64,000 nt of DNA from Metapseudomonas resinovorans DSM 21078. GTDB lineage: Bacteria; Pseudomonadota; Gammaproteobacteria; Pseudomonadales; Pseudomonadaceae. The notes below the pieces were generated by a model. The model saw only the letters and a list, made by a program, of their open reading frames with translations. It was not told the DNA's origin and searched no databases. The stretch lies in the NCBI RefSeq assembly GCF_000423545.1, contig NZ_AUIE01000014.1, positions 1 to 64,000 on the forward strand, in the 5' to 3' direction. This document shows, piece after piece, positions 34,130-45,265 of the stretch (its first letter is position 1; every line of letters begins with the position of its first letter). The translations under genes and the position numbers were made by a program.

Positions 34130-36031
34130 TCAGGCCATCAGCCGGAACTTCACCGAAAAGCCAGCCATGCGGGCCTCCAGCCGCTCCTGGAGTTGCGAAT
34201 CCAGATTCGGCACGTGGATCTCGGCGATCTGCCCGTGGCGATCATCGTTCACCACCTCCACCCGAACGCCCGGGGCGATTTCGCCCAGCACCTCTTCCAG
34301 CACTCGACGGGTGGCGTCGAAACGCAGCGTCGGCTTGAAGGTCTTGCCCACGGCGGTGACCGGAATGGCGTCGATAATCCAGACATCCTTGGGCACTGCT
34401 GCACGCTCGGGCACATGTTGCGCCGCATGTGCCAACAGCTCGGCTTCGCTGGCACGGGTGCCGGGCTTTAGCTGCACATAAGCCACCGGCAGCTCACCGA
34501 CCTTGTCGTCCGGCTTGCCGACGGCGGCCGCCATGGCCACCGCCGGGTGTCGATGCAAGGCTTCTTCGATCATCTGCGGATCGATGTTGTGACCGCCGCG
34601 AATGATCAGATCCTTGCTGCGGCCGGTGAGCCAGATATAGCCATCGGCGTCCATGCGGCCGAGGTCGCCGGTATTGAACCAGTCCCCATCGACCCAGATG
34701 TCCTTGTTCTTGCTCGCCTGCAGGTAGCCCTTGAACACGGTCACGCCACGCACGCAGAGGTTACCGATCTCGTCAGTCGCGGCATCTCGCAGGTAGCTGC
34801 CCTGCTCGTCCAGCACCACCACCTTCACCTGGCAGTAAGGCATGCGCATGCCGATGGAGCCTGGCCGGCGTTCGCCATGGGCAGGGTTGCCACAGGTGCC
34901 GCAGGTGGCTTCGGTCAGGCCGTAGCCTTCGATCAGCTTGAGGCCGGTCTTGGCCTCGAACTGGCGGATCAGCTCCACCGGCATCGGCGCCGCACCGCAC
35001 AGCGCATAACGCAGGCTGGACAGGTCATGCCCCTCGCTGGGCACCTGCAAGAGACCGGCATAGATAGTCGGTACGCCGCTGAAGAAGCTCACCCGGTAGC
35101 GCTCGATGACCTTCCAGAAGTTCTGGATCAGCCGCGCGTTGCGATAACCCTGGGGCGTGGCGATGAGGATCTCGGCGCCGGCGAAGAACGGCGCGAGGCC
35201 AGTGACCATCACGCCATTGACGTGGAACAGCGGCAAACCACAGAGGGTGTTGTCGCCCTCTCCCAGGTTGATGGCGTAGGCGAGGATCATCGCCATGGCC
35301 ACTTCATTGCGATGACTGTGGGGCGCCAGCTTGGGCGTACCGGTGGTGCCGCCGGTATGGAAGTAGGAGGCGACATCGTCCGGCGCGATCACCCGGCCGC
35401 TTTGCAAATGGTCGGCCGGGAAGCGGTCGAGCAACTCGTCGAAGTCCAGCACGCCGTCCGGCAGCGGGCCGCGCTGAGCCTTGATTGCGCTGCGCTGAGG
35501 TTCCGGCAGCAGGTTGGCGAGGTCGACGGTGACAATCGCCTCCAGTTCCGGCAGGCGCTCGCGCAGCCCTGCAACCTTGTCCCAGAGATCGGTTCCCGGA
35601 AACGGAGCCAGGGTCACCAGCACCTTGGAGTCGGCGGCATGGATCAGCTCGGCGATGTGCTCGGGCTCCAGCAGCGGGTTGATGGCGTTGACCACACCGG
35701 CCGCTTCACCGCCCCAAATGGTGAAGTGGGTGTGCGGCAGGTTCGGCAACAGGAACGACACCGCCTTGCCCGGCCGCACGCCCAGATGGTGGAAGGCGTT
35801 GGCCGCCTGGGTGACCCGCGCCAGCAGTTCCGCATAGGTCAGCTCGAAGGGCGCTTCCTCGGCGTCGCCCTGCAGCAGGAAGGTCATGGCGCGTTTGTGC
35901 GGGTGGCGTTCGGCACTGCGACGGATCAGCTCGTAGGTGCTGTCCGGCATGCCGCGTTCTTCCAGCGAAAGGCGTTCGATGTCTTCAATATCGCGCAGGT
36001 TGGCGATAGGCGGAGCGGAGGTCTGGGCCAT
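34130..36031 (-). CDS. Acyl-CoA synthetase (AMP-forming)
   Basis: The 633-residue ANL-superfamily enzyme has the AMP-binding motif SYFHTGGTTGTPKLAPHSH, the adenylate-binding LIEGYGLTEATC, GDLGRMDADGYIWLTGRSKD and a C-terminal lid. The terminal Lys is in VTAVGKTFKPTLR. It activates a fatty or aryl acid to its CoA ester; the length suggests a medium or long-chain or branched substrate. The start at 36031 (MAQTSAPPIANL) is chosen because homology begins there. It lies 28 bp after the carboxylesterase gene; the two may form an ester-hydrolysis and activation pair. Confidence 0.9.
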   Translation of the reverse strand: MAQTSAPPIANLRDIEDIERLSLEERGMPDSTYELIRRSAERHPHKRAMTFLLQGDAEEAPFELTYAELLARVTQAANAFHHLGVRPGKAVSFLLPNLPHTHFTIWGGEAAGVVNAINPLLEPEHIAELIHAADSKVLVTLAPFPGTDLWDKVAGLRERLPELEAIVTVDLANLLPEPQRSAIKAQRGPLPDGVLDFDELLDRFPADHLQSGRVIAPDDVASYFHTGGTTGTPKLAPHSHRNEVAMAMILAYAINLGEGDNTLCGLPLFHVNGVMVTGLAPFFAGAEILIATPQGYRNARLIQNFWKVIERYRVSFFSGVPTIYAGLLQVPSEGHDLSSLRYALCGAAPMPVELIRQFEAKTGLKLIEGYGLTEATCGTCGNPAHGERRPGSIGMRMPYCQVKVVVLDEQGSYLRDAATDEIGNLCVRGVTVFKGYLQASKNKDIWVDGDWFNTGDLGRMDADGYIWLTGRSKDLIIRGGHNIDPQMIEEALHRHPAVAMAAAVGKPDDKVGELPVAYVQLKPGTRASEAELLAHAAQHVPERAAVPKDVWIIDAIPVTAVGKTFKPTLRFDATRRVLEEVLGEIAPGVRVEVVNDDRHGQIAEIHVPNLDSQLQERLEARMAGFSVKFRLMA

Positions 36032-36059
36032 GGTCGGTTCTTGTTCTGTTGGATTGGGA

Positions 36060-37192
<1,133 letters not shown>

Positions 37193-38224
37193 TTGATGAA
37201 GATGGTGAAATCCACCCTGGCCGTGCTGACCGCGGCAACCGTTCTCGGTGTCAGCGGTTTCGCGCAGGCGGGCGCCACCCTGGACGCGGTGAAGAAGAAA
37301 GGCTTCGTGCAATGCGGCATCAGCGACGGCCTCCCGGGCTTCTCCTATGCCGATGGCAAGGGTAACTACAAGGGCATCGACGTTGATGTCTGCCGTGCCG
37401 TTGCCGCCGCCGTGTTCGGCGATGCCAGCAAGGTCAAGTTCAGCCCGCTGACCGCCAAGGAACGTTTCACCGCGCTGCAGTCCGGCGAAGTCGACGTCCT
37501 TTCGCGCAACAGCACCTGGACCAGCTCACGTGACGCCGCCATGGGCCTGAACTTCACCGGCGTGACCTATTACGACGGTCAGGGCTTCCTGGTGAACAAG
37601 AAGCTCGGCGTATCCAGCGCCAAGGAACTCGATGGCGCCACCGTCTGCATCCAGGCCGGCACCACCACCGAGCTGAACCTGTCGGACTACTTCCGCGCCA
37701 ACAACCTGAAGTACACCCCCATCACCTACGACACCTCCGACGAGAGCGCCAAGTCGCTTGAATCCGGTCGTTGCGACGTACTGACCTCCGACCAGTCCCA
37801 GCTCTATGCACAACGCATCAAGCTGGCCGCTCCGGATGAGTACGTGGTACTGCCGGAAGTCATCTCCAAGGAGCCTCTGGGCCCAGCCGTGCGCCAGGGT
37901 GACGAGGAATGGTTCGACATCGTGCGCTGGTCCCTGTTCGCCATGGTGAACGCCGAGGAACTGGGCATCGACTCGAAGAACGTCGAGGAAACGGCCAAGT
38001 CCACCAAGAACCCCGACATTGCCCGTCTGCTGGGCACTGAAGGCGAGTTCGGCAAGGACCTGAAACTGCCGAAGGACTGGGCGGTGCAGATCGTCAAGCA
38101 AGTGGGTAACTACAGTGAAATCTTCGATCGCAATATCGGTGCCGGTAGCGAGCTGAAGATCGAACGTGGTCTCAACGCCCTGTGGAACAAGGGCGGTCTG
38201 CAGTACGCACCGCCGGTGCGCTGA
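37193..38224 (+). CDS. aapJ: General L-amino acid ABC transporter, binding protein
   Basis: The 343-residue periplasmic protein has a signal peptide (STLAVLTAATVLGVSGFAQA, cleaved near residue 25) and a PBP2 fold with GFVQCGISDGLPGFSYADGK, GIDVDVCRAVAAAVFGD, and TVCIQAGTTTELNLSDYF. It is longer than most amino-acid binding proteins and matches AapJ of the general amino-acid permease. TGGAGG precedes the ATG. It is the first gene of aapJQMP, behind a sigma54 promoter. Confidence 0.93.
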   Translation: MMKMVKSTLAVLTAATVLGVSGFAQAGATLDAVKKKGFVQCGISDGLPGFSYADGKGNYKGIDVDVCRAVAAAVFGDASKVKFSPLTAKERFTALQSGEVDVLSRNSTWTSSRDAAMGLNFTGVTYYDGQGFLVNKKLGVSSAKELDGATVCIQAGTTTELNLSDYFRANNLKYTPITYDTSDESAKSLESGRCDVLTSDQSQLYAQRIKLAAPDEYVVLPEVISKEPLGPAVRQGDEEWFDIVRWSLFAMVNAEELGIDSKNVEETAKSTKNPDIARLLGTEGEFGKDLKLPKDWAVQIVKQVGNYSEIFDRNIGAGSELKIERGLNALWNKGGLQYAPPVR

Positions 38225-38230
38225 CCGTCG

Positions 38231-38259
38231 CCCGGCGGCCACATGACGTGGCTGCCGGG
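38231..38259 (+). promoter_or_regulatory. Intercistronic hairpin between aapJ and aapQ
   Basis: CCCGGCGGCCA (38231-38241) pairs with TGGCTGCCGGG (38249-38259) with one mismatch. No T-tract follows. Such hairpins often protect the upstream mRNA so that the binding protein is made in excess over the permease. Confidence 0.55.
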
Positions 38260-38333
38260 TTCGAGTTCCGTTTCAACGCGAACCCTGGCCGCCGTCCCCC
38301 ATCCGGCCGGCCAGCGGTTCCCAGAGGGCTGTC

Positions 38334-39521
38334 ATGCAAAAAACTGCCAACGCCCCGCGTGCCCCGAAAGGTTCGATCTGGACCGACCCGAAGGCGCGTG
38401 CGTGGCTATTTCAGATCATCGCCGTCGTCGCGGTCGTGGCACTGGGCTGGTACCTGTTCCAGAACACCCAGAACAACCTGCAACAGCGCGGCATCCTGTC
38501 CGGCTTCGACTTCCTCGAACAGAGCGCCGGCTTCGGGATATCCCAACACCTGATCGACTACAACGAAAGCAACAGCTACGGCCGCGTTTTCGTCATCGGT
38601 CTACTCAATACCCTGCTGGTTTCGGGTATCGGTATCTTCTTCGCCACCATCCTCGGGTTCATCCTGGGCGTAGCGCGGCTGTCGCCGAACTGGCTGGTGC
38701 GCAAGCTGGCGACCGTCTACATCGAGACCTTCCGCAACATCCCGCCGCTGCTGCAGATCTTCTTCTGGTACTTCGCGGTGATGCTGCCCATGCCGGGGCC
38801 GCGCCAGAGCATGGCCATCGGCGAGCACTTCTTCCTCAACAATCGCGGTCTGTACATGCCGGCACCGACCCAGGCCGATGGCTTCTTGCCTTTCCTGGTC
38901 AGCCTGGTGCTAGTGATCCTGGCGATCATCGTCATGGCGCGCTGGGCCAAGGCCAGGCGTGAGGCCACCGGCCAGCGCTTCCCGGTACTGATTACCTCGC
39001 TGGCGCTGCTGGTGGTGGTTCCCGGCCTGGTGACAATGCTCTTCGGTTCGCCGTTCGCCTGGAGCATGCCGGTACTGCAGGGCTTCAACTTCCGCGGCGG
39101 CTGGGTGGTAATTCCGGAACTGATCGCCCTGACCCTGGCGCTGACGGTCTACACCGCAGCCTTCATCGCAGAAAACGTGCGCTCCGGCATCCAGGCGGTC
39201 AGCCACGGACAGACCGAAGCGGCCCGCTCCCTGGGGCTTCCCGCCGCCAAGATCCTGCGCCTGGTCATCATCCCGCAGGCCCTGCGCGTGATCATTCCGC
39301 CGCTCACCAGCCAGTACCTGAACCTGGCCAAGAACTCGTCCCTGGCGGCCGGTATCGGCTACCCGGACATGGTCTCGCTGTTCGCCGGTACGGTGCTGAA
39401 CCAGACCGGCCAGGCGATCGAGGTGATCACCATCACCATGAGCGTCTACCTGGCCATCAGTATCAGCATTTCGCTGCTGATGAACTGGTACAACAAGCGC
39501 ATCGCGCTGATCGAGCGGTGA
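38334..39521 (+). CDS. aapQ: General L-amino acid ABC transporter, permease AapQ
   Basis: The 395-residue inner-membrane protein has about eight helices and the HisM-type permease motif AARSLGLPAAKILRLVIIPQALRVIIPPL (EAA loop) near residue 300. It is longer than ordinary amino-acid permeases owing to an N-terminal extension, typical of AapQ/BztB. It pairs with AapM. It lies 109 bp after aapJ and 10 bp before aapM. Confidence 0.93.
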   Translation: MQKTANAPRAPKGSIWTDPKARAWLFQIIAVVAVVALGWYLFQNTQNNLQQRGILSGFDFLEQSAGFGISQHLIDYNESNSYGRVFVIGLLNTLLVSGIGIFFATILGFILGVARLSPNWLVRKLATVYIETFRNIPPLLQIFFWYFAVMLPMPGPRQSMAIGEHFFLNNRGLYMPAPTQADGFLPFLVSLVLVILAIIVMARWAKARREATGQRFPVLITSLALLVVVPGLVTMLFGSPFAWSMPVLQGFNFRGGWVVIPELIALTLALTVYTAAFIAENVRSGIQAVSHGQTEAARSLGLPAAKILRLVIIPQALRVIIPPLTSQYLNLAKNSSLAAGIGYPDMVSLFAGTVLNQTGQAIEVITITMSVYLAISISISLLMNWYNKRIALIER

Positions 39522-39531
39522 GGTCCGAGCC

Positions 39532-40629
39532 ATGACAACACACGTATTCAAGCCCGACCAGCCGCCACCCCGCAGTACCGTGGGCGTAGTCGGCTGGCTG
39601 CGCGGCAACCTGTTCTCCAACTGGTTCAACACCCTGCTGACCCTGTTCGCCGTCTACCTGGTGTGGCTGATCGTGCCGCCGTTGCTCCAGTGGGCCTTCT
39701 TCCAGGCCGACTGGAATGGCAGCACCCGCGCCGATTGCACCAGCGAAGGCGCCTGCTGGGTCTTCATCAAGATGCGCTTCGCCCAGTTCATGTATGGCTT
39801 CTATCCCGAAGCGCTGCGCTGGCGAGTGGACCTGGCGGTGTGGATCGCGATCATCGGCGCCGCGCCGCTGTTCATTCCGCGCTTCCAGCAAAAGGCCAAG
39901 TACGGCCTGGCGTTCCTGGTGATCTACCCCCTCGTCGCCTACTGGCTGCTGCACGGCGGCTTCCTCGGCATGAGCACCGTCTCCACCAGCCAGTGGGGCG
40001 GCCTGATGCTGACCCTGGTGATCGCCGCGGTGGGTATCGTCGGCGCGCTGCCACTAGGCATCCTGCTGGCACTGGGACGGCGTTCCAACCTGCCGGCGAT
40101 CAAGGTCATCTGCGTGACCTTCATCGAGTTCTGGCGCGGCGTTCCGCTGATCACCGTGCTGTTCATGTCCTCGGTGATGCTGCCGCTGTTCCTGCCGGAA
40201 GGCCTGTCCTTCGACAAGCTGCTGCGGGCGCTGATTGGCGTGATCATGTTCCAGTCGGCCTACATCGCCGAGGTGGTGCGTGGCGGCCTGCAGGCGATCC
40301 CCAAGGGCCAGTACGAAGCCGCAGCCGCCATGGGCCTGGGCTACTGGCGGATGATGGGCCTGGTGATCCTGCCGCAAGCCCTGAAGCTGGTAATCCCCGG
40401 CATCGTCAACACCTTCATTGCGCTGTTCAAGGACACCAGCCTGGTGATCATCATCGGCCTGTTCGACCTGCTCAACAGCATCAAGCAAGCCACCACCGAC
40501 CCGGCCTGGCTGGGGATGGCCACCGAAGGCTACGTCTTCGCCGCCCTGGTGTTCTGGATCTTCTGTTTCGGCATGTCCCGCTACTCCATGAGCCTGGAGC
40601 GCAAGCTGGACACCGGCCACAAGCGTTAG
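39532..40629 (+). CDS. aapM: General L-amino acid ABC transporter, permease AapM
   Basis: The 365-residue permease has a cytoplasmic N-terminus, about eight helices and the EAA loop [21 protein letters not shown] near residue 260 with a [16 protein letters not shown] core. Matches AapM/BztC. It forms the channel with AapQ. Spacing is 10 bp to both neighbours, indicating one transcript. Confidence 0.93.
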   Translation: MTTHVFKPDQPPPRSTVGVVGWLRGNLFSNWFNTLLTLFAVYLVWLIVPPLLQWAFFQADWNGSTRADCTSEGACWVFIKMRFAQFMYGFYPEALRWRVDLAVWIAIIGAAPLFIPRFQQKAKYGLAFLVIYPLVAYWLLHGGFLGMSTVSTSQWGGLMLTLVIAAVGIVGALPLGILLALGRRSNLPAIKVICVTFIEFWRGVPLITVLFMSSVMLPLFLPEGLSFDKLLRALIGVIMFQSAYIAEVVRGGLQAIPKGQYEAAAAMGLGYWRMMGLVILPQALKLVIPGIVNTFIALFKDTSLVIIIGLFDLLNSIKQATTDPAWLGMATEGYVFAALVFWIFCFGMSRYSMSLERKLDTGHKR

Positions 40630-40639
40630 GAGTCACTCC

Positions 40640-41401
40640 ATGACTGAAGCAAGCAAGAAAACCGCCGGCGAGCCGATCATCCGTCTGCAGGGCGTGAACA
40701 AGTGGTACGGCCAGTTCCACGTGCTGAAGGACATCAACCTCGACGTGCAGCAGGGCGAACGCATCGTCCTCTGCGGTCCGTCCGGTTCCGGCAAGTCCAC
40801 CACCATCCGCTGCATCAACCGTCTCGAAGAGCACCAGCAGGGCCGCATCATCGTCGACGGCACCGAGCTGACCGGCGACCTCAAGCACATCGAGGCGATC
40901 CGCAGCGAAGTGGGCATGGTGTTCCAGCACTTCAACCTGTTCCCGCACCTCACCGTGTTGCAGAACTGCACCCTGGCGCCGATGTGGGTGCGCAAGATGC
41001 CCAAGCGCCAGGCCGAGGAAATCGCCATGCACTACCTGGAGCGTGTGCGCATTCCCGAGCAGGCCCTGAAATACCCGGGACAACTCTCCGGCGGGCAGCA
41101 GCAGCGTGTAGCCATCGCCCGCGCGCTGTGCATGAAGCCGAAGATCATGCTGTTCGACGAACCGACCTCGGCACTTGACCCGGAGATGGTGAAGGAAGTG
41201 CTCGACACCATGATCGGCCTGGCCCACGACGGCATGACCATGCTCTGCGTGACCCACGAGATGGGCTTCGCCCGTACCGTGGCCGACCGGGTGATCTTCA
41301 TGGACAAGGGCGAGATCGTCGAACAGAACGAGCCTCACGCCTTCTTCGATAACCCACAGAACGAGCGGACCAAGCTGTTCCTGGGGCAGATCCTGCATTG
41401 A
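40640..41401 (+). CDS. aapP: General L-amino acid ABC transporter, ATPase AapP
   Basis: The 253-residue ATPase has Walker [10 protein letters not shown], signature [15 protein letters not shown], Walker [14 protein letters not shown] and the H-loop VTHEMGFAR. It energises AapQM. A strong terminator follows 19 bp after the stop. Confidence 0.95.
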   Translation: MTEASKKTAGEPIIRLQGVNKWYGQFHVLKDINLDVQQGERIVLCGPSGSGKSTTIRCINRLEEHQQGRIIVDGTELTGDLKHIEAIRSEVGMVFQHFNLFPHLTVLQNCTLAPMWVRKMPKRQAEEIAMHYLERVRIPEQALKYPGQLSGGQQQRVAIARALCMKPKIMLFDEPTSALDPEMVKEVLDTMIGLAHDGMTMLCVTHEMGFARTVADRVIFMDKGEIVEQNEPHAFFDNPQNERTKLFLGQILH

Positions 41402-41420
41402 GGATTGGACGCTGAACGAG

Positions 41421-41446
41421 AAAGGGAACCTTCGGGTTCCCTTTTT
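41421..41446 (+). terminator. Terminator of aapJQMP
   Basis: AAAGGGAACC-TTCG-GGTTCCCTTT with a UUCG tetraloop and five Ts. Confidence 0.95.
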
Positions 41447-41533
41447 CATTTCGCAGGGTGGCGCTGAGCGAAGCGAAGCCCAACAGTTCCCCCAGCATCG
41501 TCGGGACGAAAGCATCAGCCGCTTACCAGAATG

Positions 41534-41560
41534 AAAAAGCCGCGCAATCGCGCGGCTCGT
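41534..41560 (-). terminator. Terminator of the orphan binding-protein gene
   Basis: AGCCGCGC (41538-41545) and GCGCGGCT (41550-41557) form the stem; the A-run at 41534-41538 is the U-tract of the leftward transcript. Confidence 0.9.
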
Positions 41561-41578
41561 TCGGCAGGGTTCAGCCCT

Positions 41579-42355
41579 TCAATCGCCGTAGATATCGAAG
41601 TCGAAATACTTGGCCTGGATCGCCTGGTACTTGCCGTTCTCACGCAGGGTCTTGATGGCGCTGTTGAATTTCTCCCGCAGCTCGTTATCACCCTTGCGTA
41701 CCGCGATGCCGGCACCCTCGCCGAAATACTGCGGATCGTTCAGCACCGGGCCGACGAACTCGAAGCCCTTGCCGCTATCGGTCTTGAGGAAGCCTTCGTT
41801 GAGCGGGAAGACGTCAGCCAGCACGCCATCCAGACGACCGGAAAGCACATCCAGGTAGATTTCGTTCTGGGTGCTGTAGCGCACGATCTTCACGCCCTTG
41901 GGCTCCAGCACCTCGGTGGCGAAGCGGTCGGTGGTGGTGGAGCGCTGGGTGCCGATGGTCTTGCCCACCAGGCTCTTGAACTCGGAATCGACCACGACGC
42001 CCTTCTTCATCGCCAGACGCGCCGGGCTGTAGTAGTACTTACCGGTGAAGTCCACGGACTTCTTCCGCTCTTCGGTGATGGTCATGGACGACAGCACAGC
42101 GTCCACTTTCTTCACCTTGAGAGAGGGAATCAGGCCATCGAACTCTTGTTCGACCCATTGGCACTTGACCTTCATTTCCTCGCACATGGCGTTGCCGATG
42201 TCGTAGTCAAAGCCGGAAATCTGCCCTTCTGGTGTCTTGAAGGCGAAAGGCGGATAGGCAGCTTCGATGCCGATGCGCAGGGGCTTGTCGGCGGCGAAAA
42301 CGCTGGAGGCCAGCAGGCTCAGGGCAAGGCTGCCCAGCAGAACGAGTTTCTTCAT
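41579..42355 (-). CDS. Lysine/arginine/ornithine-type amino-acid binding protein
   Basis: The 258-residue periplasmic protein has a signal peptide ([20 protein letters not shown], cleaved after AFA-like residues near 21) and the HisJ/ArgT-type motifs [53 protein letters not shown]. The pocket resembles basic amino-acid binders (AotJ-like). No permease or ATPase gene is adjacent, so it is an orphan that must use another transporter or serve sensing. A 35-bp palindrome lies about 155 bp upstream. Confidence 0.9.
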   Translation of the reverse strand: MKKLVLLGSLALSLLASSVFAADKPLRIGIEAAYPPFAFKTPEGQISGFDYDIGNAMCEEMKVKCQWVEQEFDGLIPSLKVKKVDAVLSSMTITEERKKSVDFTGKYYYSPARLAMKKGVVVDSEFKSLVGKTIGTQRSTTTDRFATEVLEPKGVKIVRYSTQNEIYLDVLSGRLDGVLADVFPLNEGFLKTDSGKGFEFVGPVLNDPQYFGEGAGIAVRKGDNELREKFNSAIKTLRENGKYQAIQAKYFDFDIYGD

Positions 42356-42509
42356 GGTGCGACTCCCGCAGTACGGATGGATGCCCGCCACAGGGCTTGG
42401 CGAGCAGGTTCGAAATGGGTTTGCGAGGCAGAAGAAGACGCCGCCGGGGCTGGCCGGCATGGGAATGCTATGGGTAGCTGGCGATGGATCATCGTGTAGG
42501 CCGCTAACT

Positions 42510-42544
42510 TGTACTTATGAGTCCATACTGGACTCAAATGTACA
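42510..42544. promoter_or_regulatory. 35-bp near-perfect palindrome upstream of the orphan binding-protein gene
   Basis: TGTACTTATGAGTCC, central ATACT, GGACTCAAATGTACA; 13 of 15 arm positions match around the centre at 42527. The size suits a tight dimeric repressor site. It lies between the promoter side of the leftward binding-protein gene and the terminator at 42563. No local regulator gene is adjacent. Confidence 0.65.
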
Positions 42545-42562
42545 CATCGTCAATCACCCATG

Positions 42563-42588
42563 AAAAAGCCCGGCTGACCGGGCTTTTT
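42563..42588. terminator. Bidirectional-looking terminator after moaE
   Basis: AAAAAGCCCGG (42563-42573), CTGA loop, CCGGGCTTTTT (42578-42588); the leftward A-run makes it the terminator of moaCDE. Confidence 0.93.
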
Positions 42589-42619
42589 CGAACCTACAGA
42601 AAAGCAGTTTGCACCAGGC

Positions 42620-43069
42620 TCATTTCCAGCGCTCGGCCGCCGCCTTGTCGCTGCAGCGCCCTTCTACCCAGCGCGGGCCTTCGGCGGTGTCTTCCCTCTT
42701 CCAGAAGGGCGCGCGGGTCTTGAGGTAGTCCATGATGAAGTTGCAGGCGTCGAACGCGGCCTGCCGGTGGGCGCTGGCGGTGCCGACGAAGACGATGGGC
42801 TCGCCAGGTTCCAGGCGGCCGACGCGGTGGAGGATATCCACATTGAGCAGCGGCCAGCGCTCCCGTGCCTCAACAGCGATTTTCTCCAGGGCTTTCTCGG
42901 TCATGCCCGGATAGTGTTCGAGGAACATCCCCGCCACGTCCTGACCCTCATTGAAATCGCGCACGTAGCCAACGAAGCCGACCACCGCGCCAATGCCGAC
43001 ATTGGCCGCGTGCAGTGCGTTGAGCTCAACACCGGGATCGAAGGCGGTTTCCTGCACGCGAATGGCCAT
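42620..43069 (-). CDS. moaE: Molybdopterin synthase catalytic subunit
   Basis: The 149-residue protein has VGFVGYVRDFNEGQDVAGMF, LEHYPGMTEKALEKIA and FIMDYLKTRAPFWKRE, with the catalytic Lys of MoaE in the KTRAPFWK segment. It converts cPMP to molybdopterin with MoaD. The start at 43069 follows the moaD stop by 1 bp. Last gene of moaC-moaD-moaE. Confidence 0.95.
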   Translation of the reverse strand: MAIRVQETAFDPGVELNALHAANVGIGAVVGFVGYVRDFNEGQDVAGMFLEHYPGMTEKALEKIAVEARERWPLLNVDILHRVGRLEPGEPIVFVGTASAHRQAAFDACNFIMDYLKTRAPFWKREDTAEGPRWVEGRCSDKAAAERWK

Positions 43070-43070
43070 C

Positions 43071-43322
43071 TCAGCCTCCGGTGACCGTGGGGAAGAAGGC
43101 AACCTCGTCGCCATCGGCGAGGGCCTCGTCCAGGCTGCACAGTTCCTGGTTACGGGCGCACATCAGGTTCTGCTCGGCGAGCACCTCCCAAACGCCGCCA
43201 CGGGCCAACAGGTGCTGACGCAGATCATCCAGCTTCGCGAACGCCGGGTCACAGTTGAGCTGCTCGCCTTCAATGCCGAGCGCTTCACGGTAACGGGCGA
43301 AATACTGCACGCGAATCATCAT
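43071..43322 (-). CDS. moaD: Molybdopterin synthase sulfur-carrier subunit
   Basis: The 83-residue ubiquitin-fold protein begins [20 protein letters not shown] and ends in the essential Gly-Gly (EVAFFPTVTGG) that receives the thiocarboxylate. The first ATG at 43322 overlaps the moaC TAA by 1 nt; a second ATG is the next codon. Confidence 0.95.
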   Translation of the reverse strand: MMIRVQYFARYREALGIEGEQLNCDPAFAKLDDLRQHLLARGGVWEVLAEQNLMCARNQELCSLDEALADGDEVAFFPTVTGG

Positions 43323-43792
43323 TACTCCCCGGCCTGGTAGTGGCCGCTCTTGCCGCCCAGCTTTTCCAGCAGGCGAACGGTTTCGATGGTCATGCCGCGG
43401 TCCACGGCCTTGCACATGTCATAGATGGTCAGGGCGGCAACGCTGGCAGCGGTCAGTGCCTCCATTTCCACACCGGTCTGCCCGGCGAGCTTGCAACGGG
43501 CGACGATGCGCACGCAGTCCTCCCCTTCCGCTTCCAGCTCTACCTTGACGCTGGTGAGCATCAGCGGGTGACACAAAGGGATGAGGTCGGAAGTCTTCTT
43601 TGCCGCCTGGATGCCGGCAATGCGCGCCACGGCGAACACGTCGCCCTTGGGATGGCCGCCGGCCTGGATCATGGCAAGGGTTTCCGGGCGCATGCGCACA
43701 CGGGCTTCAGCCGTCGCCTCACGAGAAGTCACCGCTTTGTCGGTGACATCGACCATGTTGGCGCGACCTTCGGAATCGAGATGGGTAAGCAC
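43322..43792 (-). CDS. moaC: Cyclic pyranopterin monophosphate synthase
   Basis: The 156-residue protein starts at a GTG (43792), read from the conserved [20 protein letters not shown], with GAGGAG 8 nt upstream. Signatures are [27 protein letters not shown] and [22 protein letters not shown] with the catalytic Lys. MoaC makes cPMP from the MoaA product; moaA is not in the window. Confidence 0.95.
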   Translation of the reverse strand: MLTHLDSEGRANMVDVTDKAVTSREATAEARVRMRPETLAMIQAGGHPKGDVFAVARIAGIQAAKKTSDLIPLCHPLMLTSVKVELEAEGEDCVRIVARCKLAGQTGVEMEALTAASVAALTIYDMCKAVDRGMTIETVRLLEKLGGKSGHYQAGE

Positions 43793-43873
43793 TGCAAGTC
43801 TCCTCGGACAGGAGACAGATTGTATACAGAAACCCATACCGGGCGGCAGGTGCCGCCCGGCGGGAGGTGAGGG

Positions 43874-45265
43874 TCACATGTGAGCTTCGGCGTACTCGGC
43901 CAGCACGGAACGCGGCACACCCTGGAGGGTAATGTGCACACCGTGGGGGAAGTCCTTGAAGCGTTCGGTCAGGTAGGTCAGGCCCGAGCTGGGGGCGGAA
44001 AGGTAAGGGGTATCGATCTGCGCCAGGTTGCCCAGGCAGATCACCTTGGACCCGGTGCCGGCACGGGTGATGATGGTTTTCATCTGGTGCGGCGTCAGGT
44101 TCTGGCACTCATCGATGATGATCAGGCTCTGCTGGAAGCTGCGGCCGCGGATGTAGTTCAGGGATTTGAACTGCAGCGGCACCTTGCTGAGGATGTAATC
44201 CACGCTGCCGTGGGTGTTCTCGTCATCCATGTGCAAGGCTTCAAGGTTGTCGGTGATCGCTCCCAGCCAGGGCTCCATCTTCTCCGCCTCGGTGCCGGGC
44301 AGGAAGCCGATTTCCTGGTCCAGGCCCTGCACGCTGCGGGTGGCGATGATGCGACGGTAACGCTTGCTGACCATGGTCTGCTCGATAGCCGCGGCCAGCG
44401 CCAGGATGGTCTTGCCGGAACCCGCCGCGCCGCTGAGGTTGACCAGGTGGATATCCGGGTCCAACAACGCGTAGAGCGCCAACGCCTGATACACATCGCG
44501 CGGACGCAGGCCCCAGGCTTCCTGATGCAGCAGTGGCTCCTGGTGCAGGTCGAGGATCAGCAGTTCATCGGCCTTGATGCCCTTGATCCAGCCAACGAAA
44601 CCCTGCTCGTCGACGATGAACTCGTTGACGTGTACCGCCGGCAGGTTGTCGGTGAGCTGTACCCGGTGCCAGGTGCGTCCGTGGTCCTGACGGGTCTCGA
44701 CCTTGCTCACGCGGTCCCAGAAGGAGCCCGGCATGTCGTGATAGCCACGGGACAGCAGGGACACATCGTCCACCAACTGGTCGGTGTGGTAGTCCTCCGA
44801 GTCGATCCCGCACGCCCGCGCCTTCAGGCGCATGTTGATATCCTTGGTCACCAACACCACGGACATGCCTGGCCTGCGGCTCTTCAGCTCCACCAGTTGG
44901 TTGATGATCTTGTTGTCGTTGAGGTCTTCGGGCAGCCAGGTGATGGGGGCTGCGCTCTTGCTCATGAGGATCGAGAGGAAGCCGCAAGGGCCGCTTTTCT
45001 CTCGCTGGATGGGTACTCCGTGCTCCACTTCCTCAGGGGTGGCGCCACTGAGGATCTTGTCGATGTTACGGATGGCCTGCCTGCATTCAGCGGCAACGCC
45101 CTGTTTACCGGTCTTGAGCTTGTCCAGTTCCTCCAGCACGGTCATCGGAATGGCCACGTGGTGTTCCTGGAAATTGAACAATGCGTTGGGATCGTGAATC
45201 AGGACGTTGGTGTCGAGCGCGTACAAGGTTGGAGCGGTAGGGCGGGAGCGTCCGTGGTCATCCAT
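43874..45265 (-). CDS. PIN-PhoH family ATPase
   Basis: The 463-residue protein joins an N-terminal PIN nuclease domain (YALDTNVLIHDP at 15-26; VLVTKDINMRLKARACGI) with a PhoH ATPase domain containing NLSGAAGSGKTILALAAAIE (Walker A) and LIIIDECQNLTPHQMKTIIT (Walker B). This architecture (YlaK type) suggests an ATP-dependent RNA-processing or RNA-cleaving enzyme. It is upstream of moaC in the same direction with 81 bp between them, the same association as in P. aeruginosa. Confidence 0.93.
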   Translation of the reverse strand: MDDHGRSRPTAPTLYALDTNVLIHDPNALFNFQEHHVAIPMTVLEELDKLKTGKQGVAAECRQAIRNIDKILSGATPEEVEHGVPIQREKSGPCGFLSILMSKSAAPITWLPEDLNDNKIINQLVELKSRRPGMSVVLVTKDINMRLKARACGIDSEDYHTDQLVDDVSLLSRGYHDMPGSFWDRVSKVETRQDHGRTWHRVQLTDNLPAVHVNEFIVDEQGFVGWIKGIKADELLILDLHQEPLLHQEAWGLRPRDVYQALALYALLDPDIHLVNLSGAAGSGKTILALAAAIEQTMVSKRYRRIIATRSVQGLDQEIGFLPGTEAEKMEPWLGAITDNLEALHMDDENTHGSVDYILSKVPLQFKSLNYIRGRSFQQSLIIIDECQNLTPHQMKTIITRAGTGSKVICLGNLAQIDTPYLSAPSSGLTYLTERFKDFPHGVHITLQGVPRSVLAEYAEAHM

